Shown here piece by piece: positions 11,397-22,855 of a DNA stretch of 64,000 nucleotides. Under the pieces are notes generated by a model. That model was not told the origin of the DNA, did not search any database, and worked only from the letters and a program-made list of their open reading frames with translations. The first letter of the stretch is position 1. The number at the start of each line of letters is the position of its first letter. A program made the position numbers and the translations under genes. The stretch is from Pocillopora verrucosa (taxonomy: Eukaryota > Cnidaria > Anthozoa > Scleractinia > Pocilloporidae), in contig NC_089323.1 of assembly GCF_036669915.1 (NCBI RefSeq), positions 17,635,587 through 17,699,586 on the forward strand. Direction: 5' to 3'.

Positions 11397-12422
11397 GTGA
11401 TCTTGGAAGACTGAAGAAAAAACTGACCCATTTACTCGCTCAACGGACTCTTTGTATTTTGACAAGTAGAGTGCAAACAGCACTTGATTGTTGTCGAGTG
11501 TATTTACATTCTATTTTCATTAGAAAGAGAAATTAATAAATATAAAATAAAATAAAAAACTGGTGAATCCTTTCTGTACATGAAAAATGCCGCGTGAGCT
11601 GAGTGTCAACTCAATTGCCTTGCTAACTCAATTACATAATTGTTTCGTTCATTTTTTTAGTAAGTTTCTCATCCGTCTTGTTTTTTTTTCTGTTTTGCCC
11701 TAATTTCTAAATTGCTGTTGTTCAAACTTAATACATGTATTCCGCTCCCAGGGACCAAAACACATCGCAGAAATGAGACGAGTTGCTCTTTTTCACTCTT
11801 TTTTAATGCGTCATCGTTCTTTAGTGCAAACTTACTCGATAAGGCCCCGACTTACGATGTGACTCGAACAAGCTTTGTAAATCTTGCATGACCTTAGTCA
11901 GCCTCGCTTTAATATGCAAAATCTAATCAGATATGCATAGATTCTTGATTAATGTTGCCCTTGGAGCGCGACACATTATCGGGCCATAATTAGAATCTGC
12001 ACTGATGATTTGCTGTAAATATCGCCACAATTTAAAGTTGCAACGAGTAGTCTGACTCGTGTTTACGAGAATCTTATAGGTTGATATGCACAAAACTTGC
12101 TTCAGTAACTTGGCCCACTTAATCAATTTGAGCCACATCTGTCAGATGATCAATCAATTAAATTTCATTGAGTTTGTATATTGCACTTGTCCTTCAATAG
12201 ATTCTTTCTAATGCATCAATGGCTTCTCACCGACTCGTCTTCTGCCGGAAATGATCAGTCAGGAACTAAAACGTGGCGATAAAACGCGCTTTCTTTTTTC
12301 AGTCATGAAAAGGAAGAGGCCCTTTGTTCATACTAAAGTCGACATAATTAATTAAAAAAAAAAGGCGGGGGAAGAGTTTCCCTTAAATTTTCAAAAGTCA
12401 TTAACCCTTGCAATTTTTTAAG

Positions 12423-14735
12423 GTATGAAACACAACGTCAGAATTGTTCGTCGCAGTTTAACTTTCAATGAGAGCGACTCTGTTCATCAACAAGAAGCCG
12501 AGAATGGATTCAAGAAGTACGTGACCTCTGAGTCCATAGGGACCTACTGTCTCTCCCCTGGTAAAGTCAGTGTGGCAGGCCCTAGGGGACCAAAAGGAAC
12601 TCCGGGAAATCGCGGTAGACGGGATCCAAAAGGAACTAAGGGGGAAACGGGAACCAAAGGAGTTGTGGGACCACCTGGCAAATCTGGAAAACAAGGAATG
12701 AAAGGAGATGTTGGAAATCCTGGAATGAAAGGAGGAAAAAGGTATTAATCAAGAGTTATTCCCATATTGTTACTTTTTTCTTTATTCATAATGATGGAAA
12801 AAGACGAGTGGAATGGTACTTTGGATTTATAACCTCATTTGCAAGATTGAAAAAAATACAATTATTTACTACAGTACATTAACGTTTAAGCTGTGGAATA
12901 GCATTTCGCTTGCAGCTGTGCGGTTGTTGTTTTAGGAATGGGATTTAGCTGTAATCTGTTAATCTGACGTTTATCTGTCTCTGACAGGAGACCAAATCTA
13001 AACGATATAAAAAATTATAGTATCATCTTGAGATTAATTTTCGAGTAAACTTCTAGTACTCAGTAAAAAATGAAAGCGACCGGACGGGTGGGCAGGCTTC
13101 CACCTGTCTCCAAAGCCAATCTTTATTACGCAGATGATTTTGATCTGACAGTTGTAAGTCATTCCCCTACACTTCAAATAAGGCTTTTGCTACCTGTCTG
13201 TTTCTTTTCTCTCAAGGTGATAAAGGAGTTCCTGGACATCCGGGACCCAAAGGTGAACCAGGCCAGTCCCTCTCTGCTCCAGACGTAAATATATCTCCTG
13301 CCTCACTCACAGTCAGTGAGAACCAGACTGCTACCTTTCATTGCTCAGCGAGTGGTGATCCAAAGCCTAAGGTCTCCAGGAGAAAAATTAATGGTGCTGA
13401 ACTGGTGACAACGGACGGTCCCAACGGACGGTCCCAACGGACGGTCCCAATAATCAACTTCATATTAGGAATGCAGGTTATAATGACTCAGGGAGTTACA
13501 TGTGTACGGCTACAAGTGTCTTAGGAAAAGCCCAGAAGATGGCGAGACTTTTTGTGGAAGGTTAGTTATTTGAAATACAGATTTTTGCATTGACGTCTAA
13601 AAACGATGCTGGTAACCTTTCGCGATGAATTCCTTCACTTGGCGGTTTTTGGTATCTATCAATGAACCTCCTTCGTCTTGTCTGGAATTGAGGGTCTACG
13701 ACTCAGTGTAGAGGTTCTTAATCTGCTTTGCTGAACATCTAAAAAGTTGTCTATTAAAACCCTGTTTAAAGGGTTAGTCATTCGCGACTTTTAATCGCAA
13801 TTTTTAAAAACGTTTCCAAGTCATGCAAAAGAGCTCTGTATGTTTAGTCTTACACGTCTATTGTGGCGGCCTCTTACTGAACTTATCCAGGTTTCCATTA
13901 AACCACGAGGAGTAATGTTGAGACTGTTTGAAGGGTCAAAAAAAAAAGTTTCTAACGCCCGCAGTTGGGAGCCATCCTCAGTGGCTGCTGTGTTACCGCG
14001 CCTTCACTCAAGGCTGGGCGGTCAGCACCTTCCACAGTAGTTGTGATGGGAAAAGGAACACAGTAACCATCGTGAAAGTAGGACAGTACGTGTTTGGAGG
14101 ATATACTGACATTCCATAGGGTAAGTGGATTGCATGTCAATTTTGTCTTTATTGTTTTTTTTTTTTTTTGTTTGTTTTTTTTTCATATTTTTCTTTATTG
14201 TTTTTTTAATACTGATATAGACAAAAAAGTCGATAAGATTATTCGAAAAAATAGCCAAAAGACAAAAGACAGGAGATGTAGTAATCGCATGATGAAGTAA
14301 GATCTTAACGCGAGTGAAATCCCCAACACCTGAAAGTAGCTCTTACTGGTATTTTAATATAGAAAAAACTTTATAGATATACAATTTGACGCAATCGTGA
14401 ATTATTTTCTTTCCCCAGAGTTCAGTATTGGGTACATCAGCACTCCAAATGCTTTCTTATTTTCTCTCCGCAATAAAGAAGGACTGGCGCCATTTAAAAG
14501 TATTGTGAAGAAGCCATCAAACGCAATATACAAGCATTCGAGTTACGGTCCAACATTTGGTTATGGTCATCATATCTACATCATGAACAAAGCCAATAGA
14601 AATCGTTATTCCCATGCCAATTTTGGTTACCAGAACGTCTACTCTGTTCCAAGTAGTGTACAAAATAAACAAACCTTGCTGGCAGGTAGTTACCGCTTCA
14701 CACCTGATGACTGGGAGGTGTTTTATTTGGGATAA
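12423..14735 (+). pseudogene. Collagen-Ig-TLDc family, unit 3 (dead, lacks exons 1 and 4)
   Basis: Exon 2 (12423-12741), exon 3 (13217-13560), part of exon 5 (about 13951-14120) and exon 6 (14419-14735) are present. Exon 1 and exon 4 (Ig2) are absent. In exon 2 an extra A before the donor changes the phase, a collagen Gly is replaced by Asp, and a conserved Cys is Ser. In exon 3 a 13-base segment is repeated three times (about 13415-13452), adding 26 bases, and the Ig1 core Trp is replaced by Arg. Exon 5 has a different 5' half and a TAG for the final Trp. Exon 6 is open to its TAA and ends WEVFYLG. An AATAAA polyadenylation signal lies about 175 bases after the stop. Confidence 0.85.
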
Positions 14736-15892
14736 GTGGTCTTAGAAGACCGAAGAAAAAACTGAACCATTTACTCGCTCAACGGACTCTTTGTATTTTG
14801 ACAAGTAGAGTGCGAACATCACTTGATTGCTGTCGAGTGTATTTATATTCTATTTTTATTACTCATTTGTATGTCAGTTATCTACTCAGTAACTGTTGGC
14901 AAAGAGAACTTAATAAATATGACTTATAATCTGTGCCATCATCAAGCTACACTGTTGAATCCTTTCTGTTAATGAAAAATGCCGCCTGAGCTGAGTGTAC
15001 GATCTATAAAAAAATCGTCAAATCAATCGCCTTGCTAACTCAAATACATGGTTGTTTCGTTCATTTTTTCAGTAAGTTTCTCATCCGTCTTGCTTTTTTT
15101 CTTTGTTTTTGTTTTTTTTCTGTTCTGCCCTGATTCTTAAATTGCTGTTGTTTAAACTTAATACATGTATTCCACTCCCATACGGATACTTAAGCCCCTC
15201 CTTTTAATGGTCCCACAGCAGTTTCATCTTGTTGACTGATTGGAGTCTTGGTGCTTCATTCATCGTTTTCTTTATTTTGTTTTCTCCTAGGTCCATAATT
15301 TGACTTCCGTTTTGATATTCTGTATTCTTTACTTGTTTTTAATTTTTTCCTACGGTTTTTTCCTTTCTCTTTCTTGCTTTTACACCCTGTTACCTAGAAT
15401 CTTTTTACCCAATTTAACAACGGGAGGGACCAGAAAGCATCGCAGGAACATGATGAGTGGCTCTTTTTCACCCTTTGTTAATGACGCATCGTCCTTTAGT
15501 GCAAACTTACTCGATGAGGCCTCGACTTACGATTTGTGACTCGAACAAGCGTTTATAAATCCTGCATGAGTCTAGTTAGCCTCCCTGTAATTTGCAAAAT
15601 CGAAAACTAATCAAATGTGCATAGATTCCCGACCATTGTTTCCTTTGGAGTGCGACACATTATCGGATTATTATTAGAATCAGCATCTGCTGTAAATATC
15701 ACTACAATTTAAAGTTGCAGTTGCCTGACTGGTGTTCACGAGACTCTTATGGGTTGATATGTACAATTTTTCGTAGAGCATTACGTGCAAGGCTGAGCAG
15801 TCGCTAGCTTGTTAATCAAGTCTAGCTCTGAAAAAAATATATTCAGCACTTTCAGCTCTGGAAACTTCGGTGCACATGAACCCTTGCGTACT
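14736..15892. other. Spacer between units 3 and 4
   Basis: No gene seen. This is the array's repeated 3' flank, including AATAAA at 14912-14917 and AT/T-rich stretches. It aligns by eye with 8801-9950. Confidence 0.6.
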
Positions 15893-15942
15893 CCGCTGTG
15901 ACAAAGAACCGATGACAAACAGCACCACGTGAAAAGATCACC
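15893..15942 (+). promoter_or_regulatory. Conserved upstream block with CACGTG E-box (unit 4)
   Basis: Third copy of the block, with CACGTG at 15926-15931. Its distance to the start codon at 16479 is enlarged by the TA-embedded fold-back insertion at 16052-16394. Confidence 0.4.
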
Positions 15943-16047
15943 TCTAACTCCTTAGGTTTCGTTATCAGTAGGACAGAAACTCTAAAACCGAGAGGAATAT
16001 CGAGCCTTGTTAAATGCGTAAAACCACAGGCCGACTTAGAATTGATT

Positions 16048-16051
<4 letters not shown>

Positions 16052-16116
<65 letters not shown>

Positions 16117-16311
16117 AGTCTGCAAGTCAATTTTCGCGTGAAACAGTGCTCAATACGTTGAAGCAGAGCAAAATAAATATTAAAAGAGGGAAAAAGGACG
16201 CAACTACATTTCCCGACAAGCCTGTTTCGTGAATCGCTTCACTCTTCAGGGGTTTAAAGCGATTCACGAAACAGGCTTGTCGGGAAATGTAGTTGCGTCC
16301 CTTTTTCCCTC

Positions 16312-16394
<83 letters not shown>
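16052..16394. mobile_element. Fold-back element embedded in (TA)n
   Basis: A (TA)n tract (about 16052-16114) is followed by about 63 non-repeated bases. Next come two inverted arms of about 61 bases (about 16179-16239 and 16257-16318) separated by a 17-base loop, then a second (TA)n tract (16319-16394) broken by AACTAACTA. The arms differ by one visible indel. The matching place in unit 2 reads only GATATATAGG, which looks like the unoccupied site. A non-autonomous fold-back element inserted into, and expanding, a short TA run fits best. Confidence 0.7.
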
Positions 16395-16396
<2 letters not shown>

Positions 16397-16478
16397 CATC
16401 TCGTTCAAGCATAACTCACGCTCTCCTGACTTGGTAGCTTAGACGATTTTCTAGAGCAGGGCACGTAGGGAAAATACG

Positions 16479-16725
16479 ATGGATATCGACCCACACCAAA
16501 CGAAAATTCCATCCAGTGAAAAACGCAGTGATCATCTTCAAAAGGCTTCATCGTTGTTGTCCGTTGCAGCCATTCTGATGATGGTTGCTCTCTTTGTAAG
16601 AACGGAGACAAACATGAAAATGCTGGATTCAAAATTTACGCTGAAAATTCAAGAAAAGGGAGATGCTTTAGAATCTGTGAGGATTGTTCGCCAAGTTCTT
16701 CCAACAGACTCAGACATTTCCAAAG
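16479..16725 (+). pseudogene. Collagen-Ig-TLDc family, unit 4 (orphan exon 1)
   Basis: The exon is open, 247 bases long like exon 1 of unit 1, and encodes the same basic N-terminus, membrane segment and stalk, ending at donor G|GTAGGT in phase 1. Recognisable intron 1 sequence follows to about 17390 and then stops. No exon 2 or later exon is found downstream before 24 kb. Without them it can make only a short anchored peptide, unless it splices to something I did not recognise. Confidence 0.75.
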
Positions 16726-17400
16726 GTAGGTCATTAAGAAGAAAAGTTTGTTAACAATTGCGCGTCGCTTGAACTCGACAATAAGCGTCCGTTAGGCGGG
16801 TTAGCATGGTTATGCTGGAACCATTCGAAAGCCAACCGGAGCATTCGGCTGCGACCGTTTTAAGTGTGAGCAAACAGTATATAAAAATATAAACCAAGCA
16901 TATTTTACCAGGCAAATTCGTTTTGATGGACTTATTTATTTATTTATTTTTTATCTATCTAGGGATTTGTACAAAGCAGTACTGGAGCAAAAACAATGGG
17001 ACATAAGTCCCCTACTAGGTTTAAACTCTTATGAGAATCCGTCCAAACAAGTTTTTTTTTTAATATATGATATTTTAAAGCAAAGCTCCTTAGGAGAATC
17101 CGTCCAGACAAGTTTTTTTTTATATATGATATTTTGATACAAATCAAATTAACCTAAGAACAGCTGTATTAGAGTATTTTTTTCTCGATTGTAATATATA
17201 ATTATCTAAAGGAAGTTTTGACAACACAGATTTGACCTTGGATCAGAAACTTGACCCGTTTATTAAAACAAGTCACAGCCGCCTTTTTAACTTATCTTTG
17301 GGTAGATCCTTGCAAAGGAAGCAATGGCTTCTCTCCGACTCGTCCTCTGTCGAAAGAGATCTAAACAAAACATTTCTGAACTAGATACATCTTACTTTTA
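16726..17400 (+). other. Remnant of intron 1 after unit 4
   Basis: Stretches such as TTGACAACACAGATTTGACC and the segment near 17290-17390 match intron 1 before exon 2 of units 0, 1 and 3. Homology ends near 17390, the right edge of the array. A roughly 50-base element with a long T run (near 17030-17130) is repeated twice in tandem. Confidence 0.6.
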
Positions 17401-17639
17401 CCACTCAAATAATAAAAAATTCATTTTATTATTGAATGAATATTTATTTGAGTGGATCCTGGTAGGTAATTTACTATTGCCACTTTTCATTTATTTTGCG
17501 ACAGTTGACTGATTGAAGTATGTACAAATGAAACTCTTATTTCATGCTGTGCTTTTTCATTCTGTTGTCTTTTGTTGTATGACTTTGCATTACACATCAG
17601 AGCAGCCACTGCCTCCCACAGGGTGACTTTGTATATCTA

Positions 17640-18310
17640 AATGATTGCCTTCCAGCCTTCACGACTGTCCATCAGTCAATCAGTCACTTTGTGAGCCAGT
17701 CAATTAATCAGTCCAGAGCAAGATAGTCAGTCAATAAATCAACCAGTTGTTTTATCAACCAGTCAATAAGTTGGTCAGTCAGCCATTCAACTGGTTGCTT
17801 TGTTAGCCAGTCTGTCAAACAGTCTTTTATTATGCTGGTCAGTCAGTCAGTCAGTCAGGCAGTCAGTTGCCATTCAGCTAGTTACTCAGTCAGTCAATTT
17901 GCCAGTTGGTCAGACCACAGTCAATCTGTCAGTGAGTCTAATAGTCTATTAGCCAGCCAGTAAATGAGTTGTCAATCCTTAAATTATTTAATCAGTCAGC
18001 TAAACAGTTAGTCTGTCACATTATCAAGCAATCAGTCATTGAGAGTCAACCAGCCAGCCAGTTGGTCAATAAATCAATAAGTCAGTCATTCACTCTGTTA
18101 TTCAGCCACTCCATCAGTTGGTGGGTGAATGACAATCAGATTGTCATGCAATCAGTTAGTCAGCTGGCCGGTCTGACAGTTTATCAGTCAGTCAAATAGA
18201 CAGGAAGTCAGTCAGTCAGTCATTTAATAACATGTAGGTAATGAAGTTCACCATCCAATAGTCAGTCAGTCACAATCAGTCAGACAGATAGTCAACCAGA
18301 CAGGTACAAG
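17640..18310. repeat. Degenerate CAGT/CAAT tetranucleotide array
   Basis: Hundreds of bases of imperfect CAGT, CAAT and CAGC tetramers. The same type recurs at 19220-19760 and 38585-39115. ORFs across it are by-products of the repeat. Confidence 0.9.
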
Positions 18311-18810
18311 TCAATCATGCTGCCTATTTCCCATAAGATCAGCCGGATTCTATGCTTCTTTAGTGAAGGTGCTTCAGTTGCAGGTGGTTCTTTAGGCTAT
18401 AAATGTTTCCTGTTGTCAGCTTCCATACTTGTTCAATGGCAAAAAGAACAAAGGTGATTTGGTAAGACTTCAAATTGGAATTTCTAGAATTTAGCAATTC
18501 CCTACACAACTTCACACTTTTTCTTTTAACAATTTTCTTTCTCAGATATATCATACACTTATGTATTGGGAAACTTGTCCTTTTGCAGAATTGCAAATCA
18601 GACAGTCAACTGTGACAACAGACAATGAAAAGTGACAAAGATATCAACCTTAATCCATAGTACATTGATACACTGCATGTCTGGGGTGAATTTCAAGTTA
18701 ATGTTCCACACATAGATACTGCTTTACATTAAGTGAGCAGCATCATGCATTTGCTACCTTGCACTAAAACAGAACTTGACTTATTAATAACATTTGTTTA
18801 TCCGGTTTAC

Positions 18811-18900
18811 CTTACAGCTGGATTGCAAAGTAAAACAAGCATCTTGAAAGAGATCTGCTCTTAGAGCGTGGCCCACTTGTTCACCCATCAGACATCTGAC
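18811..18900 (-). CDS. Candidate internal exon of an unidentified minus-strand gene
   Basis: A 90-base open segment (30 codons) lies between a good acceptor (TTTTCTTCAG, just above 18900) and a good donor (AG|GTAAAC, just below 18811), phase 0 at both ends. It reads VRCLMGEQVGHALRADLFQD and onwards. I do not recognise it. A possible first exon lies near 22164-22300, where ATGGAG is followed directly by GTAGGC. Chance is a real alternative for one short exon. Confidence 0.3.
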
Positions 18901-19219
18901 CTGAAGAAAATAAGAAGAAAGTCCTTCTGATAAGTGTTATGCTAAATAGGAATTAATGCTTAGTTGTTCTTGTTCAAGTCCTTGCATGTTCTTTAAACTG
19001 TTAAATTCTCAGAAGAAATTAACATGTACATACATGTATAGAATACAAAATAAAATTTCTCTCTGTATGCTATTTATGCATATGTTGGTAACAACAGAAA
19101 TTGAAAAAGACAATGCAAGGAACAAGTGAGATTTCTGACTCACACCAATGGGTGCATAAATACATGTACCATACAGACAGACTTTCCATGGTGTATTAAG
19201 TTTATTACAAACATATAGA

Positions 19220-19760
19220 GATTCAGACAGTCTATCAATCAATCAATCAGTCAGACCAATGGTCAGTCCGTCAGGTCATCAATTAGTCAGTTAATCAATC
19301 ATAAATGGGGTACATTTCTAAAGAAACTATGTAGCTGTATCAGTGGGGGAGTATAACAAGGTAATTTGGTTAAATCAACTGAGTTGATAATGTAAACTGG
19401 CCACCGTAAAGAGTTTCTACAGCTGACACTTTGAGCCTTTGACCTTATTCAGAGAGAAGGACGAAGAGCTGACACCAGAAACGTCAGCTGAGAAACTCTT
19501 TATGATGGCCAATTCAACTCAGTCAATAAAACCAAATTATCTAATTAATACATCAGTCAATTAATCAGTCAGTCAACCAATTAATCAATCAGTCAGTCTG
19601 TGAATCAGTCAGTCAATCACTTAATCAATCAATTAGTCTGAGTCTGTCAGACAATCAGTCAGTCCATCCATCAGTCAATCAATTGATCAGTCAGTCAGTC
19701 ACCAGTTAGTCAGACAGTTTATCAGTCAGTCTATCAGTTGACTGTCCTGTCAGTTGGTAC
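19220..19760. repeat. Degenerate CAGT array with an inserted fold-back repeat
   Basis: Imperfect CAGT/CAAT tetramers flank an inverted repeat at about 19355-19545. Its arms carry GGTAATTTGGTT, AACTGAGTTGA and GGCCACCGTAAAGAGTTTC on the left and near-complements on the right. The same family occurs at 914-1080 and 45946-46115. Confidence 0.8.
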
Positions 19761-22477
19761 ATGTATGTAACATGTTACTATCTGAATCATTATTCAATCA
19801 AAGACTGAGGTTATAATCTAGCCACTACCTAAAACATTATTAAATTGTGTTACTAGCAAACCAGTCCATCAGTTTCATCAGTTCAAAGTCACCCAATAAT
19901 TGGTAGACAATGAATTTGGTGAATATGCTTTCAGTTATAATGTAGTCCTATGATGACATACAATCTGCCAATCAGTCATTAAAAACAGCTAGCCTATCCA
20001 GCAATTGGTTTATCGGTCAGCCAGTCACTTAATCAGATTGCATGCTATTTATAGGTCTTGTGTCAGAGAGAGGTACAGAATAGCATCTGATTGAAATACT
20101 TAATTCAAATACCACTTTATCAGATTAAAGCATATAGAGCTGCCTATCAATCTAGACCAAAAAATGTGAATGTTCAAACTATCTTTTGAAAGCTTTAAGT
20201 CAACATGTATCTTGTACTTTTCTAATCAACCTTATTTGAGTGTCCCAAAAAAAATTGTTGAAAGAAAAGGGGCTGCCTTTTGCCATAGTCAATTCAGTAT
20301 TAGAAGAAGTTAGAAAACATTTTGGAAAAAAAAAGGATTCAGGAAGTGTGTTGTTCCTAATTAAAATAATTTCATGAAACAAATAGCTGACAGACACTCT
20401 TATTTTTGATAAAATAATAAAACTATCAAAAAACACAACCTTAATCAAAACTTTGAACTTTGCTCTCTCTTTTAAACTGATTCTTAAAATAAAATTTTTA
20501 ACAAACTGTAGAAGTACTGATTTGAGGAGTGTTAACAAAAAACTTCCCACTCCCTTTTCCACCACTGTTGCATTGGCTCAAAGTTCACAACAGTGTTGAT
20601 GAAAGCTGTCATATTTTGAAAGATGTGAACTTTGTAGACAACCATCACTGACCATTGGTTTTCTTATAAACACTTTCTTTTCATTTTCATAAATTAATTC
20701 TATAAGAAACTACTTTGCATTGCCAATTGAATCAGCTCAAAGCTGGCCACACCACCACTGTAAGATGATTATCCTCTTCTGTAACATCACTGTGTCACAG
20801 CATCAACTGAAAAATACATATCTTTTGTTTTGCTATGCATAAAGCTGATTCAAACTGTAAAATGCCTTCCCTTCAAAGAAGATTTTTTTTATATTGGGCC
20901 AATCTCACCTATCAGATTTTTCTACAAGACAAAGTTTACTTTTTTTAATTACATAATGGCAAGACACCAGTGTCATGTTTATTGTCTTCAGTCTCATCAC
21001 AGTAAGAACTATAAAAAATTAAATCTTTGATTTTACTAGGCATAATTTGCTGATTCAGGCGACCAAATACTCTTTCTTCTAAGATAAGATTTTCTTAAAA
21101 CTTTCAAGGGTGCATTGATCACACCCAAGATTTTTTTTTTGTGCTAGGAAAATGTCTGTTTTTATATTAATTGCATCTGTGAGACACCATCATGACTTTT
21201 GTAGTATCACAGCAAGAATTGGGAAAATCATTTTTTTGGTTCTGTTGTAAACAGTTTGTTCATTCAAAATTTCTGTGAAAAGTTAATTAAATTTACTTAA
21301 TTATTTTACAAGGAGATTTTGTTTTGTTCTTTTGTAAGCTTGTGGTGCAGACTACAGGCCATGGTGAAATGAGTTAAAAGCAAACACTAAGAAAGTTATA
21401 TATTAGGTTGTTAGACACAAAATTATTTGTTTTAACTACTGCACTACAATATTTCTTGGCAAGCATATTTTGATGTAAATTTGCCAGCAACCAAAAATTG
21501 TGGTTTATGTGTTGCAAAGTTAACAGGACCACAGTGGTGAACAAACACAACTTAAGAAACACAAGACAATCAACAGACATTGGGTGCAACAGAACACCAG
21601 TTTTTGCTGCAAATACAATGCCAATTGAAATAAACAGGGACCATTCCACAATAGAAAACAATCAGCTAGCTCATAAATACTAATAGAGGCATATGCTTGT
21701 CAAAGCTAGTCTGCATCTAGTCTGACACTCATTCTGTACGACTTAAACACACATATTTCGGTCCCTTATCATGTGCTACTGATCACCCATGCATGTGTTT
21801 CACAACCAAGTCCCAGACACGAATGCCAATATAATTTATTTTCAATTTTAGGGAACTGAGGGATAAATAACGTAGTCATACTTCCAAAATCAGGAAAAGC
21901 TTGGGTAATTGCAGATATTTCGTTATTTTAAGATTGAAAATGTATTTAACCTGGCCGTTAAATGATTGGATGAGGTACAGAATACCCTTAGACTAATACA
22001 TGTATCTCTTAACAAAACAAGCGACTGTCGCTATGTTCCACTATCTTCAAAGCACACAGACATATGCTGATGTTGATCATATGGAAAGGTTATTCTGCAG
22101 TTGGTGAGTGTTTGACAGATATACCAATTAATAGCAATAAATACACCAAAGCAACAAGCCTACCTCCATAATTTTGGACGATTCGATCTTCCAGAGTGTC
22201 GTCGCGCCACTAACTTCCTGAAGACGAGAAAAACACGTCAACTAATGGCCCACGAACGGATATGACAGTGTGACTTCTTCTGACGTCTTCCATGATGGAT
22301 AAAACCACAAATAAACGAATGAAAAAACGCAACACTGTTACAAACTGTGGTATAGACATATTTCCCGATACACGTGCACAACTAAACTAAAGTATGCTTG
22401 AAAAGGCTGGTGGGAAATTTAGACCACTCTAGTGTCCAAGTCTCTCCGTTGTTCACGTCCAATACGGCAGACGTCGC
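19761..22477. other. Intergenic or intronic, no clear gene
   Basis: AT-rich, with ORFs up to 121 codons that have no recognisable domain and poor splice context. Near 22164-22300 on the minus strand a possible first exon ends ATGGAG|GTAGGC; it is too short to judge. Confidence 0.5.
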
Positions 22478-22855
22478 GAACATTGCGATCAAACAAGAGT
22501 TATAGACGATACTACTAGCTGTTTCCCATGAAGTCAAGGGCAATCTTGTAAAACTACTTACGTCTTAGACCAGATAATAACTTAGGCTAAAGACAAAGAG
22601 GTCTTCGGGGGGGGGGGGGGGGGGCTTAACCCGTTTAGTATGAAGATAATACCTTGAGCATCTGTCTATTTTCATTTCCTGTTCACTGAACAATTTTTTG
22701 TTATATATATTTTGAGTAGAGGTAGCATGTTCATCATTTCCTTCGCTAAATGCTCGCCTTTGCACAAGCCAGCGACAGAAGTCCTTTGTCTTTCGGGGGG
22801 GGGGGGGGAAAGGGGCTCTTTCTGTCCTCTCATGAACATTTTTGACCCAGTCACG
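22478..22855 (+). repeat. Segmental duplicate A with two poly-G tracts
   Basis: This stretch is nearly the same, in the same orientation, as 33493-33846. It contains 18 G (22607-22624) and about 14 G (22795-22808), where the other copy has about 7 at each site. Neither end shows an obvious mobile-element signature. Confidence 0.85.

Noticed and set aside
15852-16414. Open frames of repeated Ile-Tyr
   Set aside because: They are translations of the (TA)n microsatellite and fold-back arms.
17969-18199. Ser/Gln-rich open frame
   Set aside because: Arises from the CAGT tetramer array; no start context or splice sites.
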